A stretch of 64,000 nucleotides of DNA from Vitis vinifera (GCF_030704535.1 NC_081819.1:21858001-21922000); one strand, 5' to 3'. Positions 1 to 13,735 are shown, counted from the first letter of the stretch. The notes: generated by a model not told the origin, from the sequence alone. Program-made: numbers and translations.

Positions 1-981
1 GTGAAAACTGGAAAGTCGGTTCCCATTGCTTTTAGAAAGCTCTTTTTAGCACGGAAAGCATTTTTTTTTTTTTGGAAGAAAATTAATTGTTTGACAAAAT
101 ATATAAAACAATTTGAAAATAATAAAAAATCGCTATGAATACTTTCTAGAGAAACATTCACATTCAGAGTCTGTTTCACAGTGACGTGAGACACATTTTT
201 AACCATTCTAATATTTGAAAATTTTTATCCTTTGAATGTTAAAAAAGTCTAAAAACATTTTTTTTTAAAATCAGTATCAAACGCACTTGTAATAAGTTAT
301 TCTCTTAACAACACTTACGCTAAAATCACGCAAAACTCACTAAATCATGTCCAAAAAGGAGCAAACAAAGCATATCTTCCACAATAAGGTATCCACAAAT
401 AAATTTGGATGGGTTTGAAGGGATTTACAACAGAAGGGTCTGAATGTCACCTACATGAAAATTGTGGGACGAATGATGCATTTGTTTCAATGATTAATTC
501 ATTTTCATTTGTTTCCGTTATGGTTTTTCCATCAACAAGATCTCAATAAAATACCATACGTTATTGCTGATAAAAGAAAGCTACAAAACAATGCAGAACA
601 CGGGGGCACATCAAGGCGCAAGTGTAGGAGTGCACAGGCCAGTGGCAGCTAGGTGGTTAAAGTAACCGGAAAAGCAGTTAAGGCTTGATTAAATTGAGCA
701 AGCCATTGAGGAAGATTTTCATTCTAGCATGAATATCAAAGAGATTACAAGGATGTTGGATGTTGGATATATCCACAACAGGGTTGTCTTTAACACAGCC
801 TCATCTTAAAATTTTGCAAGATATGAAGTTACTTAAGACTGACTACCTTCAGTTCAAGACTACCAAGGCTGATATGATTCATTATAAAACAGGAATGAGA
901 AGCATATAAATGGGGAATGCGACAGAAAGTATCTTAAGAACAAATGACAAACATGTTTTCAATTAAAGTGAGAGAATATAC
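1..981. other. Probable last intron of the LCBK2-like gene
   Basis: The exon ending at 982 has a good donor (GT at 981-980) and stops in mid-codon, so the gene must continue to the left. Translating the complement of 1-981 gave no exon resembling the conserved C-terminus of this kinase family. I read the stretch as intron, with the terminal exon beyond position 1. Poly-T runs occur near 61-73 and 260-266. Nothing else was recognised. Confidence 0.5.
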
Positions 982-3900
982 CTTCTTGAAGATACATTTT
1001 TTACTGACAAATGTGTCCCCTTGTATAGCTTGTGTAGGTTTAAAATAAAGTCATACCATTTGAAGTCCTGAAGAATCACAACCTGCAGAGATAGTAGTAA
1101 GAAGCAAAACTCAAATTGACCAGCAAAGCTTCTTATTTCATTATGTTAAATGAAAAGAGGGTAGAAGAATAAGTCAAAATGCCAAGGAAAAATGTTCTAC
1201 CTCAAAACTTCCACTTCTAGGGTCAGCATTTGGGGTAATCTTCATGCCACCACCAAAGAATTTTGCATTGCCAATGCAAAGGGCTGTTACTTGAGGATAT
1301 ATTTCCCATTCACCATCATCAATCTAGATTTACAACAATTCAAGAAGTTAACTAAACACTATAATGCTCCTATGAAAAAATACACCACAGGACACAGAAT
1401 CATATAATAGTATGGATGTAAAAAAAAAAAAAAAGAACAGAAATCAATCCATTATCCTTGGAAACATGAGTTGAACCGACCTTGATCCTGAGGTCCTGGT
1501 TCTGATGTCCAATAAAGGCTTGCAATGCACCAATGACATAACACAAATTTCCAAATCTTTTGTATCTAGAAGCGTAATAGCCTGCCTTTGCACTCCTAAA
1601 AAATTCCAGAGAGAATAACAATGGGATTTGTCAGACCAGTATATGCTTCCACAAAGGTCAGTTCTGAAATTCTCTGAGGAAGTTAACCTTACAAATGAAT
1701 TAACCTTACAAATGAACATCAGCAACATTAATAAAATAATGAGATCCACCACTTTCTCCACTAATAACACCAACATCTACCCATGATCTCAGCCCTGCAA
1801 AAACAACAGTTTCATTAGCAGAGAAAAAATGGCCAATTCAGTGCAAAAATAGTAATGCTAGTCATTGATAATGCTAAACCAAGAAAAAAGCGTTAAATGA
1901 AATAACCTTTGGCTATGCGTTCAATAGCATCATGAGAATCATTTTTCCTGATAAAATGACAGAAGATACTTCCATTCAATAATGTAAAGCAAGCAATATA
2001 TCATAAAAGAGTGTTGCCAAATGAACCAAATTAGAGTGGCACTAACCAGCCAAGAGTTCTGAAAAAATCAGACCCAGTCCCTAGGGGGATAATCTGTAGA
2101 AAATGAACAACATAATTATATATTCTGTTGAGAAATCCATACTAAGAAAAATCATAAATCATGCTACTACTAACTCCACCTTGCAGTAAAGATAAAATCA
2201 AAAGAAATCATTTTATAGTAAGAACATCAGAAGGTACTGGGTAACTACTAACACCAAGTGCAGTTGAAGGGGCAGCCTTCTGATCATGATTAATGACATG
2301 TTTTCCAGCCCAGAAGAAGCCATTAACAACCTGCCAAATCAAAGTAGATGATTGACATTGTATCCACTAAATTTATGCTACAAATATTGATAATAGGAAT
2401 ATATAAAAAGAACAGCAGATCTTGATAACAATCATACATTCCTAGAACCTAGGAATAAATGAGATACTTGATCCTTTCCTAACATGTTAGCACATAGTTT
2501 TTTTTTTTTTTTAAAGAAAATTTAAAGACAGCATATCACATATATTTACAATCTCAATCTTCAAATAAATTCATTTTAACTCCCCATTCAACAAGACCCA
2601 AGAAGTCTCACCCTTTACATAATCGACAGATGAATTTGTTTCATTTTATTTACTTATTTACATTGGCTTGGCAAGTTGTTTGATAAGCAAGCTTATAAGA
2701 ATCTAAATTATTTAAAGGAGACTATAGTACCATTTTTTTGTCTTTAGTACGACATGTCATAGACAATTTATCATAACAAGACATGTCAATTCTGAAGACA
2801 CCCAGGAATCAGGAGATGTTAGTTGTAAGTGTGTAACTTCCACCAGCATAGTTGCCCTAAAAGGTGGGGAAAAGATTTTGTAAATTGTTATAGACGCAAA
2901 TAAACTAGCTTTCATGCTAAAAGAGAAGCAAATGCACCTCATGAAGAGTTCCATCCCCTCCAACTGCAATCACGGCATCAGCACCCTCCCGTATGGCCTG
3001 CATCATAAGATTGGCAGATGAATATAAGGAATTATAAGCAATCTTTCAAAGTACAGTGTTAAAAATTAAAATTGAGTTCAAATTTCAAACTCAAACTACT
3101 AAGGCTCAAAACCCCTACCTCCCTTGTTATGTCAATTGCATGACATGGTCCTGAAGTTAGGGACTCACATATCTGCAAACAATATACAAAATAAATTAAT
3201 TCAAAAATGAAAAACAAAGACATAATCTCTTCAACGCGGGATCGCATGAAAACCATACAAAACCCCCACGAGTCTCCCCATATTCACACTGTCAGTATGC
3301 TAACTTAAACAATGGCCTAGTAGGTGAATTTAAGAGAAAAAATCAACGGTTCTATCACATGCAATCACAGCTTGGGGCACCGTCAAGAAAAAGATCTAGT
3401 TCCAAAATTCAATGCTTCGATTAGACAAAATCCAAGTGTATGCATATCAATAAAGCGTTAGAAAAGAAACTCACATTACATTCTCCACCAAGGCGGGACC
3501 TGAGGTAAGGCAGTAGCTTCTTCCATTCCTTACCCGTTCTGCCATTTGCACCTGCTCTAATTCAGAGTATCAAATAGCAAAAATTCAAAAAAATCTTTTC
3601 ATCGCATAACAAGAATCCATTAATATTCTGTTTGGTTCTCCAGAATCATGAAAAAAAAAGGGAAAAAAAAAAAAAAAAAACTCAAAGCCTCGAGCCTCAT
3701 CCCATATAAGTATTCAGATTAGTTTGTCACAGTTTTAAAATTTCAAACACCAATATCTTCTCATTTTCATTATTTTTCTCGGCAACAAAACAGAGCAAAT
3801 AAGAAAATTAAGAGGGAGAGAATTTCCCGATAACCAATAGATTAGAACCATATTTCCACTAACACTTCGTTTGGTTCCCAAGAAAATATAGAACAAAAGT

Positions 3901-4283
3901 CACAAAACCTCGAGCCCCATAATCCATAAAACAAAATTCCGCATCAGCACAACCATTCGGCTCAAGTTTCAAAACTTCGAACACCAAAGCAACAACAACC
4001 GCAAGAGTGGCAAGACTCAAATTTCGTTTTTAATCTTCTTCTCATTTTCTCAACAACCAAACAGAACAAAGAAGATAATGAAAAGCCAGTACAAATGTTC
4101 CCAGAAAAGCAGGAAAAAACCTCTTGGGTTGACGACGAAGACAAGATCGCGACGGCGACTGTTGCCATCGGGTCGGTAGATCGTACTGTCAGGAGAAAGA
4201 TCTGAAGCCATGGATTGCTGTGATCTGAAAATCGAGGGTTTCGCCATTGATATTGGCACTGCAACTGCTATGTGATAAACCAT
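982..4283 (-). CDS. LCBK2: Sphingoid long-chain base kinase / DAGK-fold kinase, 3' partial
   Basis: Eleven exons join in phase (minus strand): 4283-4121, 3551-3475, 3172-3119, 2997-2938, 2330-2253, 2093-2047, 1947-1907, 1794-1710, 1595-1481, 1323-1201 and 1082-982. They encode about 314 residues. The diacylglycerol kinase catalytic fold starts at VFVVNP (near residue 47). Next come the nucleotide-binding loop [23 protein letters not shown], and a lipid-binding half with [14 protein letters not shown]. Start: first ATG of the exon, followed by an S/R-rich segment that could be an organelle leader. The closest relative I recall is Arabidopsis LCBK2 (At2g46090, about 364 aa), so roughly 50 C-terminal residues are missing to the left. 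The family phosphorylates sphingoid bases or diacylglycerol using ATP; the exact substrate here is inferred. Family call firm; individual exon edges rest on splice consensus and phase. Confidence 0.88.
1683..1716. repeat. 17-bp perfect tandem duplication spanning a splice donor
   Basis: The unit TTAACCTTACAAATGAA occurs twice back to back (1683-1699 and 1700-1716). On the minus strand it carries the donor of the 1794-1710 exon, so the site TTTGTAAGG is present twice. Only the first donor (GT at 1709-1708) keeps the reading frame. The second (1692-1691) would add 17 nt and an in-frame stop. Confidence 0.9.
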
Positions 4284-5382
4284 TGCAGATTCCTGTCACA
4301 GTCATGAATGAAACGATTTGGTTCCAAAGAGTGAGTCCGTGAGGTGATTTCTATTTCAGTTTCACATAGTTGAACGGCGGTAAAACAGAGGAGCGTGGGC
4401 CCTCGCTGGCTCAACTCCATCACCGCCGTTGGATCTGTGGACTTTGTTTTCAGTAGGTTTTATAAAAAATTGATAGCGTACGAAATTAGATGGCTTTTGG
4501 TGGGAGGCATACCGAAAATATAATGGATGGATTATTTGGACAATAAAAGAAAAATAATTCTGAACTGAATATTTTCCCGTTGGAGTAGTGTCTTGTTCAT
4601 GCCTTAAAACTTGCCCATGGGTTGGTTTGGTTGAACCAAACGGTGTGTTTGGCAACGTTTTTTTAGAATAATTCCCAAAAAATAATTTTTGAAAATCATT
4701 ATTAAAAACAATTCAACAAAGAATCAAAAGGTTTGTTTTATTACTGTTTAAAAACAATTTTTAAAATTATTATTTAATTTTTATAAAATAAAAATATATT
4801 TAAAAACTTAAAATATTTTTAATGTGTTTTTAATTTTTTAAATATATTTTAAAATAATTTTGATATATAACATCATATTTTTAATCATTATACATATTTA
4901 TATAACCATTTATTAAAATAATCGTCCGGTATAAAACAACTAAAAGATATTCTCTTCCCATTCTTCCCAAACATGCCCCTATGTGTTTTCACATGTTTTT
5001 AATAAACTGTAAACCCCTAAATAAAAATTTATTCCTAAAAGACCCTATCCAAAAATTATTTTTATAAACACTGTGAGAGATGCCCTTGAGGGCTTTTTTA
5101 ACTCCCAAAACCCTAATCCCACTTGTTCAAGAGGACATCATATAAAGTATAAACCCACTTGTTCCCCCCTTAAATAACTCTCTGAAATACTTTTCCAATT
5201 AGACATACTACTTATACTTTCAGAAGATGCAAAACTGCAAAATGAGGAAGAGAGACTTCTGAAATAATATCAATGTAAAATGGCAATAAATTGGATTTGA
5301 AACATGAAGACAAACAAGTAGAAGGGAACAAGAAACTCTGGGTCCATCAAGAAACTCTGGTCCATAGAGAAAGGATAAGTTC
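4284..5382. other. Intergenic: LCBK2 upstream region and uL5c 3' flank
   Basis: This lies between the start of the LCBK2-like gene and the stop of the plastid uL5 gene, both on the minus strand. From about 4650 to 5050 it is very AT-rich with many short T/A runs. No reading frame with family resemblance was found. The promoter of the LCBK2-like gene should lie just right of 4283, but no distinctive core element stood out. Confidence 0.6.
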
Positions 5383-8034
5383 TTATCTCCTGGCCCTTCC
5401 CTTTGATTTGGAATCAAAATGATGAGCCTTGAGCTTCTTCTTCCTCTGCACGACAGTGGAGCCGCCGCCTTCTCTGAAAGGCATCCCCATGAGAGCCAGT
5501 AGCTGCTGCCCTTCTTTATCTGTTTTAGCAGTGGTCGTTATACAGACATCCATTCCCCTTGCTCTACCAAGAATATCAAACCGGATCTCTGGGAACACAC
5601 TCTGATCCTTCATGCCAATGCTGTAGTTCCCATGCCCATCAAAGCTGTTTGGATTCACACCCTGGAAATCCCTAGTTCTGGGAAGCCCCAAGTTGATGAG
5701 CCGATCCAGAAATGAGTACATCATCTGTTGTAATCCATCAACAAAAGATGGAATTTATTTGGCATTCTAAGAATTTAATATGAATGTAGTAAGATAATTT
5801 TGGCTCTTAAATCAGTATGATACACTGTAAAAAATGCAGATTAGGAAGGCGTCGTGCATCCAAACTCAGCAATTTCAAGATCATAGCCATCATAATCAAG
5901 ATGTCCACAGATTAACCGTCTCTGGTTTTCACAAATTGAATTGAATGAATGATTAAAATGGTTATTACCAAACAAATTCTACTTGTAATCATACATAACT
6001 CCCGTCTAAATCCCAAGCCTTGCTTTTGATTGTTATGATTGATGTTTTGAATCTTGAAGCTCTTTAAATGCAATGCGAACAGTTGATGCAAAAGTATGAA
6101 TGACGAATTAAAATTGTGAATCATTCTGTCACTTTTCTTTTCTTTTTCAAATGATCGTAAAGATGGATTATGGAGCCACAACACATCAAATAATGTGGCA
6201 AAGCTAGTGAAACATTTTGGGTATCCTGAATTGTTATGATTATTCAAAACAATTTTGTCCATTTTTTTTAAAACCAGGAATCCACCCTGAAAGGAAGGCA
6301 TTTATCCCACATCCCAAACAGTCAAAAAGCAAAAATGGATAATATAGGCCTACTCCTCTACCTCTTGCTCATTGCCAGAGAGCATCACCACTCAGCTCTT
6401 TTCTGAATTTTGAAGAAAGAACAGTCATTCACATTTCGTTCTAGGTTAAGGCCCCGTGTCAAAAAGAATCACCCAATGGTCTCCAAGGTTCCAACCTTTA
6501 CAAACTTATGAATACGATCAATTTCAGTAAACCCCAGCTAATTATATGGGTTTCACTGTGTGACAAAAGTATGCAAATCTTTAACTCTACATTCAGCATT
6601 TTAAACAATAAACAAAAATTAAGTCATTAAATTCTAAGTTGGAAACAATCATGGACACAAACAGAAAATGAATATGAAAATAAGAAGCATCGCATGGGTG
6701 AGAGACGTCCTTACATTTCCTCTAAGTGTGACAGCAATCCCAACAGGCTGACCTTCCCTGAGCTTGAAGGTGGCAATGGATGCCCTTGCACGTGTCTTTA
6801 CAGGTCTCTGCCCTGCAATAAGAGCCAGCTCGTTCATGGCTGCTTCTAAACCCTTTGCATTCTGTGAAGCATCTCCAATACCACAGTTCAGAACAATCTT
6901 TTCGATCTTTGGAACCTATCCACATTCAGCAATGCAAAATTGTAAAAGGAAAGGAAGCTACTAAGTGCTTATGAAAATGTTGCTGAAAATAAACAAAAAG
7001 GAGCACCAGGAAGAAAAGATTAGCAGGGGCCTATACTCAATGTGACTCTGTTGTTTTTTTTATGGAAAGACGTTTTTTATTCTGAAGCTTTGGAGCTTGG
7101 GAATGGGTGTCTTAAGTTAGCCAGGGAAAGATTATCTCTTAGCACCTATATTTAATTGTACCGTGACAAAATCTTTTCTCGGAAAAGATCCCCCTAATCC
7201 ACTGTTTGGTTGCTGAGAAGACACACAAGCAAAGAAAACAAATTTTGCCATTGCTTTCATTTCCGGAGGAATTAAAACAAATCAGCTCAACCAAGCCAAA
7301 TCATCGTAGTAGCTTCCCCAAGCCCTCGTGAACAATTGATTCCAGATGTTAAATTATTTCGCCTCCTACATTTTCTCAACAACCAAACAGAACTTTAGAC
7401 TGTTTTCCTTCAAAGCAACTGATGCCGAAGAAATAAATAGAGTATCACTTTAGTTTCTCCAACTCCAATCACTGAAAACTCAAACACTCAAAACTTCACT
7501 TTCTTCTCTTTTCTTTTCCTACATTTTCCTAACCACCAAATGGAACATTAACCACCCCATTCCTTTTGGTGGCTGAGAAAATTCATCGAGCAGGAAAACG
7601 ACACAATTTGAGCGTCATGATATGAAAATAGTTCACAGTCCAGATTCTATTCTGCGGGTTCCCTCAATAATTAAGAAAAGGATAAAGAATCACGAACTCC
7701 CTTCGATTTCTTTCATTTTCCCACCAATCAAACAAAACATAAGAATTACAGATAAATTTAAACAGAGAAAGGGAGTGACCTCATGCATGTTCTGATAGGA
7801 GAACTCCTCCTTGAGCAATGGAACTATCTTCTCAAGGTAGGTGGTTTTGAGTCGATTAGTCTTCACCGCTTCAGATTTCTCCACCAATACAATCTCAGAC
7901 AAAGCCTTCACTGAAAACCCGCATCCATTCCTAGGGTTTCCGTACGGGAGACGCACAGAGAAGGGAGATGAGGCAAGTGGGAACTGACCGTGAAACGAGG
8001 ACGCATTAGACTGCAACAGCGCGGGAGACGCCAT
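5383..8034 (-). CDS. RPL5: 50S ribosomal protein uL5 (L5), chloroplast precursor
   Basis: Three exons join in phase: 8034-7780 (85 codons), 6915-6715 (67) and 5724-5383 (113 plus stop), giving 265 residues. The first exon is Ser/Pro-rich, as in a plastid transit peptide (about residues 1-40), and leads into [17 protein letters not shown], the start of mature L5. Exon 2 carries [14 protein letters not shown] and [19 protein letters not shown]. Exon 3 holds the C-terminal domain with [20 protein letters not shown] and a basic tail. uL5 binds 5S rRNA in the central protuberance of the large subunit; this form works in plastids. Introns are 864 and 990 bp. The Arabidopsis homologue I recall is At4g01310, of similar length. 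Start: first ATG, with a stop-free run into the mature protein. Confidence 0.95.
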
Positions 8035-10780
8035 GGAAGATTGCTGCGTTATCTCTCTGGTGTGGACGGTGGTTTCAGTAAGAGAGGATTCATAAAGTGG
8101 TCTCGGATTTATTCTTATTTACGAGATTGCCCATCTAGCATCTTCGTAATTTCGATAAAATTAGGGGTGGGATGTTTCTACGACTTCCAGTGGATAAGGA
8201 AGAGGGGAACTGAACTGACGACTCACGTAAACACGAGCGCGTGAGAGGTAAAACAAATGAAGATCCTTAAGTTTCTCCGGAAGAATGATAAAACGACACC
8301 GTTTGGATTTCATTCACTCGTGCAAGAGCCCATAACTAGAGGTTTTAATACACTTCTCGGTTTTTGCACATTACTCTCTTGGGTCTAAAATCTAACACAT
8401 TAACTCTTCAAATTTCTTAAATACCAAAGTGTATGTTTCCACAAATAAAAGGAATATGGACTCTTTTAGATTATGTTTGGTTCATGGGAAATTTGAAGAA
8501 AGATGTAAAGAAAAAAATAAAATAAAAAGGAGAAATAAAATGAAAGAAAAAATGAAGAAAAATAAAAAAAATATAGTTAAAGATGATAAATTATTTTTAT
8601 TTGTTATTTTAAAATCATTTTATTTATTTTAATTCATCAATATAAAAATTAAATAATTTTAAAATACATAAAATTTTAACTAATTTTAATTATATTTAAT
8701 TTTCTTTAAAATATTTTATAATATAACCAAATATGAAAAAATTATTTTTCTTAATATTTTTTTTTTTTTTACACTTTCTAATAACTAAACATAACCTTCA
8801 ACATCGGACATTTCAAGTCATTCCCATTTTAAGGAAATGAAATAAAATAATAAATTAGTAAACTATCACCCTTTTTATTTTCTATTATTTATTTAAGTGA
8901 TTGTTTTATAAATTTGGGCTAAGTCTCAAATATTTTCGAAAATTAACTATACATGTGATTTTTAAGATGGCCGGGTGTAAATTTACATAAATTCTTAACG
9001 ACTTTTATAAAATTAAGTCAAATTAATTCATTTTAGTTTATAAAATTGATTGATTTTGATTAGATTGAAACCCATTTCAGCTTTCGAACATTTGCCAATC
9101 ACTTGACTTTGGAGAGAGCTTCTTGAATTGAAACAAATTTAATTATTGAATAAAACCAATAAAAAAACTCATTTTCATATTAATTGATGATATAATATAA
9201 TCTAAAAATATAATAATTCAACTTAAAATATTAGACAATAAAAATATTTTAAATAAAAATTAATAATTAACTTTAAGGAAAAAATAAAAAATGAAACGCA
9301 ACTTATTGGGTTCAATTTCATCTTCACCGACCAAAAATTTAATGTGAACTTTAAGGTAAACAAAAATGAAAATACCAAAAATTTTTGACCTATGATTTAA
9401 AAATGGCTTTCTATTTTTAAAAACAAAAAACTGTTTTAAAAATTTTCTAATACTATTTAATCGTTATTCTTGAAAAACAATTTTTAAAACCAAAATAAAA
9501 TAAAGAATAATTTTTAAAAACAAAAAAAAATGAACTTAATTGACCATATTTTCTGAAATTTATTTTTAAAAACTATTTTTAAATTAAAGAATAAAAATCA
9601 ATTTTTAAAAACAAGTTTAAAAAAATATAACCCAACAAATTGATTTTTTTTTTTTTAAGTTTTAAAAACTAAAGTATAAAAAAAAATTTAAAAAAATTAC
9701 TACAATAAATTTTAGAAAAATTTCAAATCATAAAATAAATCTTTACTTTTTAACAAGGGTTTTTTTAATTTATATAAAAAATTAATTTTAAAAATAAAAC
9801 ATATATTAAAATATTCAAAACTTTGCATTGAGCGACAAAGACCATCGCTCAAAACTTTGCAGTCAACAAGTCTAACCATGCACTACCCACCCTATAGCTA
9901 GTTCCAAGAAAACAATAAGAAAAAACCTCGTACACTTTTAAATCATTTAATCTTTATTTTTTTTATTTAGATAAAACCAATTGCATTACATTATTTCATT
10001 TGATAAATTAAAGTTTAAATTATCTAATCTCTATATAAAAGAATTATAATAAATAAAATAAATTTAAAATAAAATCTAAAATAATTTAATAATTTTAAAT
10101 CTACTTATTATTTTTTTAATGTTTTATTTCCTTCTATTTTTCATTTAATTTTGTTTTGAACATACAAAGGAATTTCTTTGAGATGCTAAATTTAAATATT
10201 TGTCAGTCTTTCTTAAAAATTCAAGATAATTTAACATTGTTTTAATGAATAAAAGTAGTGTTAAACCAGAGGTATAATCATTTTCTCATATTTGATTGTC
10301 TACGAAAAATAATAGAATAAAAATTAATTAAAAATTTATATATTTTTTTAATTATTTAATAAATTAAAATAAATTAAATGAGTTTGAAGCAACATCTAAG
10401 AATATTTTATTAACTTCAAATCCATTTTTTATTTTCCTATGCATTTTCATTTCTTCCACCTTTCCTTTCTAATTTATTTCCCTCACATTTTCTCTCAAAT
10501 TTGTAAGAAATCAAACGTAGCCTAAGGATAGGTTGCTCGGAGTCTTTTGATATGACATCATGTGCAAACCCTTATAAAATGTCAACATGACCTTCAAAGG
10601 GATTCTAAATGGTAGGGATCTCGACCTAAAATTGTGCATCTCTTTCACACATACCAACACTTTCCCTATTGTATTTATTTTGAACAATTTGACAAGATAT
10701 AGCAAAAGGGTATTATAAATCACATACAATCATAACAATCGCTAAAAACTTATTTTATGTATAATTTTTTGAAATGTGTA
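8035..10780. other. AT-rich intergenic DNA
   Basis: Right of the uL5c start there is a short, GC-richer promoter-proximal part (8035-8340), then about 2.4 kb of very AT-rich DNA. Recurring short words such as TTTTTAAAA and AAAATTTTTAAA give it the look of decayed transposon DNA. The short reading frames here have no family resemblance. Confidence 0.55.
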
Positions 10781-10950
10781 AGGCATTGCATATGGAAGAC
10801 ATCTATGCGATTTTATTGATGGGTTGGATTCCGAGGAGAGGATGGGTGTTGTATCTCTCTTTGTTCTTTTTGCTTATTACCCATTTGTATACTTCATGTG
10901 TACTTTGATGCACTTCCACTAAACGTGTTTCTATACATGCCTAATTAAAA
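10780..10950 (+). mobile_element. LINE (L1-type) 3'-end remnant
   Basis: Around 10857-10920 the text reads like the 3' terminus of a plant L1 LINE: TTTGTATACTTCATGTGTAC followed by TTTGATGCACTTC. The same phrase, in another version, occurs on the minus strand at 15743-16012. No reverse transcriptase frame and no clean poly-A or target duplication were found, so this is an old 5'-truncated copy. Confidence 0.45.
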
Positions 10951-11574
10951 GAATTTTAAAAAAATTGATACTTAAATAGATAAGATATACAAATTCATAA
11001 GATCGGGATATATCCCATCCCTAGGTAATGTTTGGAATATTGGAATAGAGAAATGGTCTAATGGGAATACCAAAACAATTTCATCTCCTATTGATCCATG
11101 TGATTGGATTGTTTTTTAGAATGAAAAAAGAAATAGAAAAAAATTCATTGTTTATGCAAATAAAATCCTACTCTTACTAGTATTATTTTGATTTTTTTCT
11201 TCTACAAGGTATTACAATTCCCCTTCATTCTCATCCTATTTCCAATTAGCAAACATTCTGAAATTAAATGTGTTTTCCAAATCCAATCCTTGCTCCAATA
11301 AATAACCAAACAATTAACTATGAAGAAAATAATAACCTATCTGATGTGTGACCAAATGTATGGGCAGATCGTTCCACCACTGGAAAACAATGCTTTTTGA
11401 ATTTTTTGGAAACTTCCCACTGACCCTCTTTCCTTGGGAGGAGGAATATAAAGACTAGTTGTCTGTTCAGAAGCCTTTATTTGGACCAAGACAAAGAAAG
11501 ATCAAAACCTGACCAAGCCAAAAATTTAATTCCTAATCATTAGATTCATTACCATCCCTACCACAAACTGAGTA
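10951..11574. other. Intergenic, no gene seen
   Basis: About 0.6 kb between the LINE fragment and the SINE-like element, of moderately AT-rich unique-looking sequence. No coding frame, RNA gene or repeat was recognised. Confidence 0.5.
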
Positions 11575-11765
11575 ACCTTCCATGACTAAGCCCTTAGAGG
11601 ACTCTCCATGGGATCCAAACCTTAAAGTGTTGACCACCCCACAACAACCAACATCAAGTAAATTCAAGGCATCATCAATGTCAAGATTCGAACCCCGGAC
11701 CATACGAAAGACAACGCTTTCTAGTATTCGTCCTAACCAATTGAGCTACACTAACGGGTCTGAAG
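11575..11765 (-). mobile_element. tRNA-derived SINE (probable)
   Basis: On the minus strand, TAGCTCAATTGG (11748-11737) matches an RNA polymerase III A box. GGTTCGAATC (11694-11685) matches a B box about 54 bases downstream, the spacing seen in tRNA genes. The T-stem does not pair and the 3' side runs into unrelated sequence, so it is a tRNA-like SINE head and not a functional tRNA. The 3' boundary is a guess; no clear tail or target duplication was identified. Confidence 0.5.
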
Positions 11766-13735
11766 TACTATTTATTCTCCCCCACCACCCTAATTCGCAT
11801 CCTTTTGACCCTCTCCTTATACCCAAGCCACCTTCCATTTGAAGTCATTAAAACTAACAGTACATTCAAGTTCTATACTTAATGCATTTATTTTTTAAAT
11901 TCATATCCTTGCTTCTTTTCTTTTAAAGCTATGTTTGTTTCTCGAAAAATTTGAGGAAAAATACAAAGAAAAGAAAATAGAGAAGAAAAGAAGGAAAAAA
12001 AATGAAAAAAAATAAAAAATAGATTTAAAATCAACAAATTATTTTTATTTGCTCCTTCAAACTTATTTCACTTATTTAATTTATCGATATAAAGATTAAA
12101 TAATTTGAATGTGCATAAGTTTCTAACTACTTTTAATTATATTATATTGTCTTTAGTGTTTCTCATAGACAACCAAATATGAGAAAATCATTTTCCTTAA
12201 CATTTTTTTTCTTTCCGGAACCACACATAACCTAAGTATTCTAATATCAGTCATTTTGATATATTCTAGACCAACCCCCAATATCATCCAGGCTATTGGG
12301 TAATATATATGTATATACACACCTCTAAAATTTCTCTAAGTTATAAAATTCACTTTATTCATCAAGCTCTAATTCTACACACTAAAATATCATACGAAAC
12401 TCAGGGCCTCAACCAAGGTCTCATGGGTAGCTTTATTGCCAGCTGGGTCTTTATCCCTTCAATGCATCAATTCAATCCACACCCTTAAAAAATAAAAATA
12501 AAACAAATTTCTAAAGATCTCTTAATTGTGATGGGATTGGATTCTATTCACAATGCAAGAAAAATAACCACAAGCTCTACAAGTGTTAAAAAGCAGACCA
12601 GTATGGCTTCTGTTTTCCAATTCAATCAACACACCGAGGAAATATCATCAAAAGGTCCAATTCTTTGTGTTGAGAAAAATAACCCAAAAGTGCAATACTG
12701 GTAATAAGTAAACCAATCATCCTGGAAAATATCCCTAGAAGCTACCTAAAAGTCACAAAACATGGCATATTCAGATCACCATATATTAGAATTCTAGAGT
12801 TGAATTAACAATAATCAAGAATTATAATTCAATATTGATGCTTTTGTAACACATTAATACACAAGAACAAAATTAAAATAAAAAATAAATAAATAAATAA
12901 ATAAATAGTGACATATCTGAGAGCATTAAGTTCTTATGTAGAATTAACATGTTTGTTACTTTTCATGTCCCACTCCCTTTATTTATTTAAAGAGCATCCC
13001 CTGTTTACCCTTCATTTCATTAAACTAAATAGGATTTATAATGGATGGTACTTTCTCTTCTAAAGGTAAGGCAAGCAATTTAATTTCTCTATGCACATTT
13101 CTAAATGTAAGTGGTCTTGAATTTTTAGACAGGTGATAACAAGTTAATGTAGAGATTAAAATGTAAATGGCTAATGCAAAACCAATTTCGTAAACAATAT
13201 TTGAAGACCCCCCATAAGAGGAGCATGTACCCCACTCAGAAGAGAGACTACAATTTAAGTTCTAGAATAACCCTCTTTTATATGTCCCACACTTTTTCTC
13301 TATAATCCTAAGGCTTCTGGTTTAGCTCAGCCTCGGCTCCTTGCTGTTGAAAACCTAGTGAAGACAGAGATAAAAGAGCGTGTGAAGTAATAGTACCTGT
13401 GTTTGATGTTGGTAATCATGATGAATAAACAGGAATGAGAGGTGTAGCTTGAAAAAAAGAAGGCACACGAACCAAAACATTTGACCAGCACTCAAGTTGC
13501 TTGGCCCTGTATAGTTAGCTGCTTCCATCACTGTAGATGCCATCAACAATCTCTGCCAAAGAAGACAGTCTTTAAACCTTAAGAGTCCCACTTCTTAAAG
13601 GCAGTGATGGATTTCAGATGGTAAACCAAGACAGAGTTCCATTTCCAGTGAAAATTGACAAATGGTAAAACCACACAAAACTTCCATCTGCAACATTTCT
13701 GAAGAAAACATTATATTTCAATCCATGCCCAGGCA
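11766..13735. other. Intergenic / possible 3'UTR of the ARID gene
   Basis: AT-rich DNA with a short AAAT-type microsatellite at about 12880-12907. The right part (about 13300-13735) is less AT-rich and probably transcribed as 3'UTR of the ARID gene. A splice-like site at its stop codon leaves open a further 3' exon near 13580-13400. Confidence 0.45.

Noticed and set aside
8429..8632. 67-codon Lys-rich frame
   Set aside because: A/T-rich composition alone explains it. It has no family resemblance and no splice or promoter context.
11685..11760. Functional tRNA gene
   Set aside because: A and B boxes are present, but the T-stem and acceptor stem do not pair.
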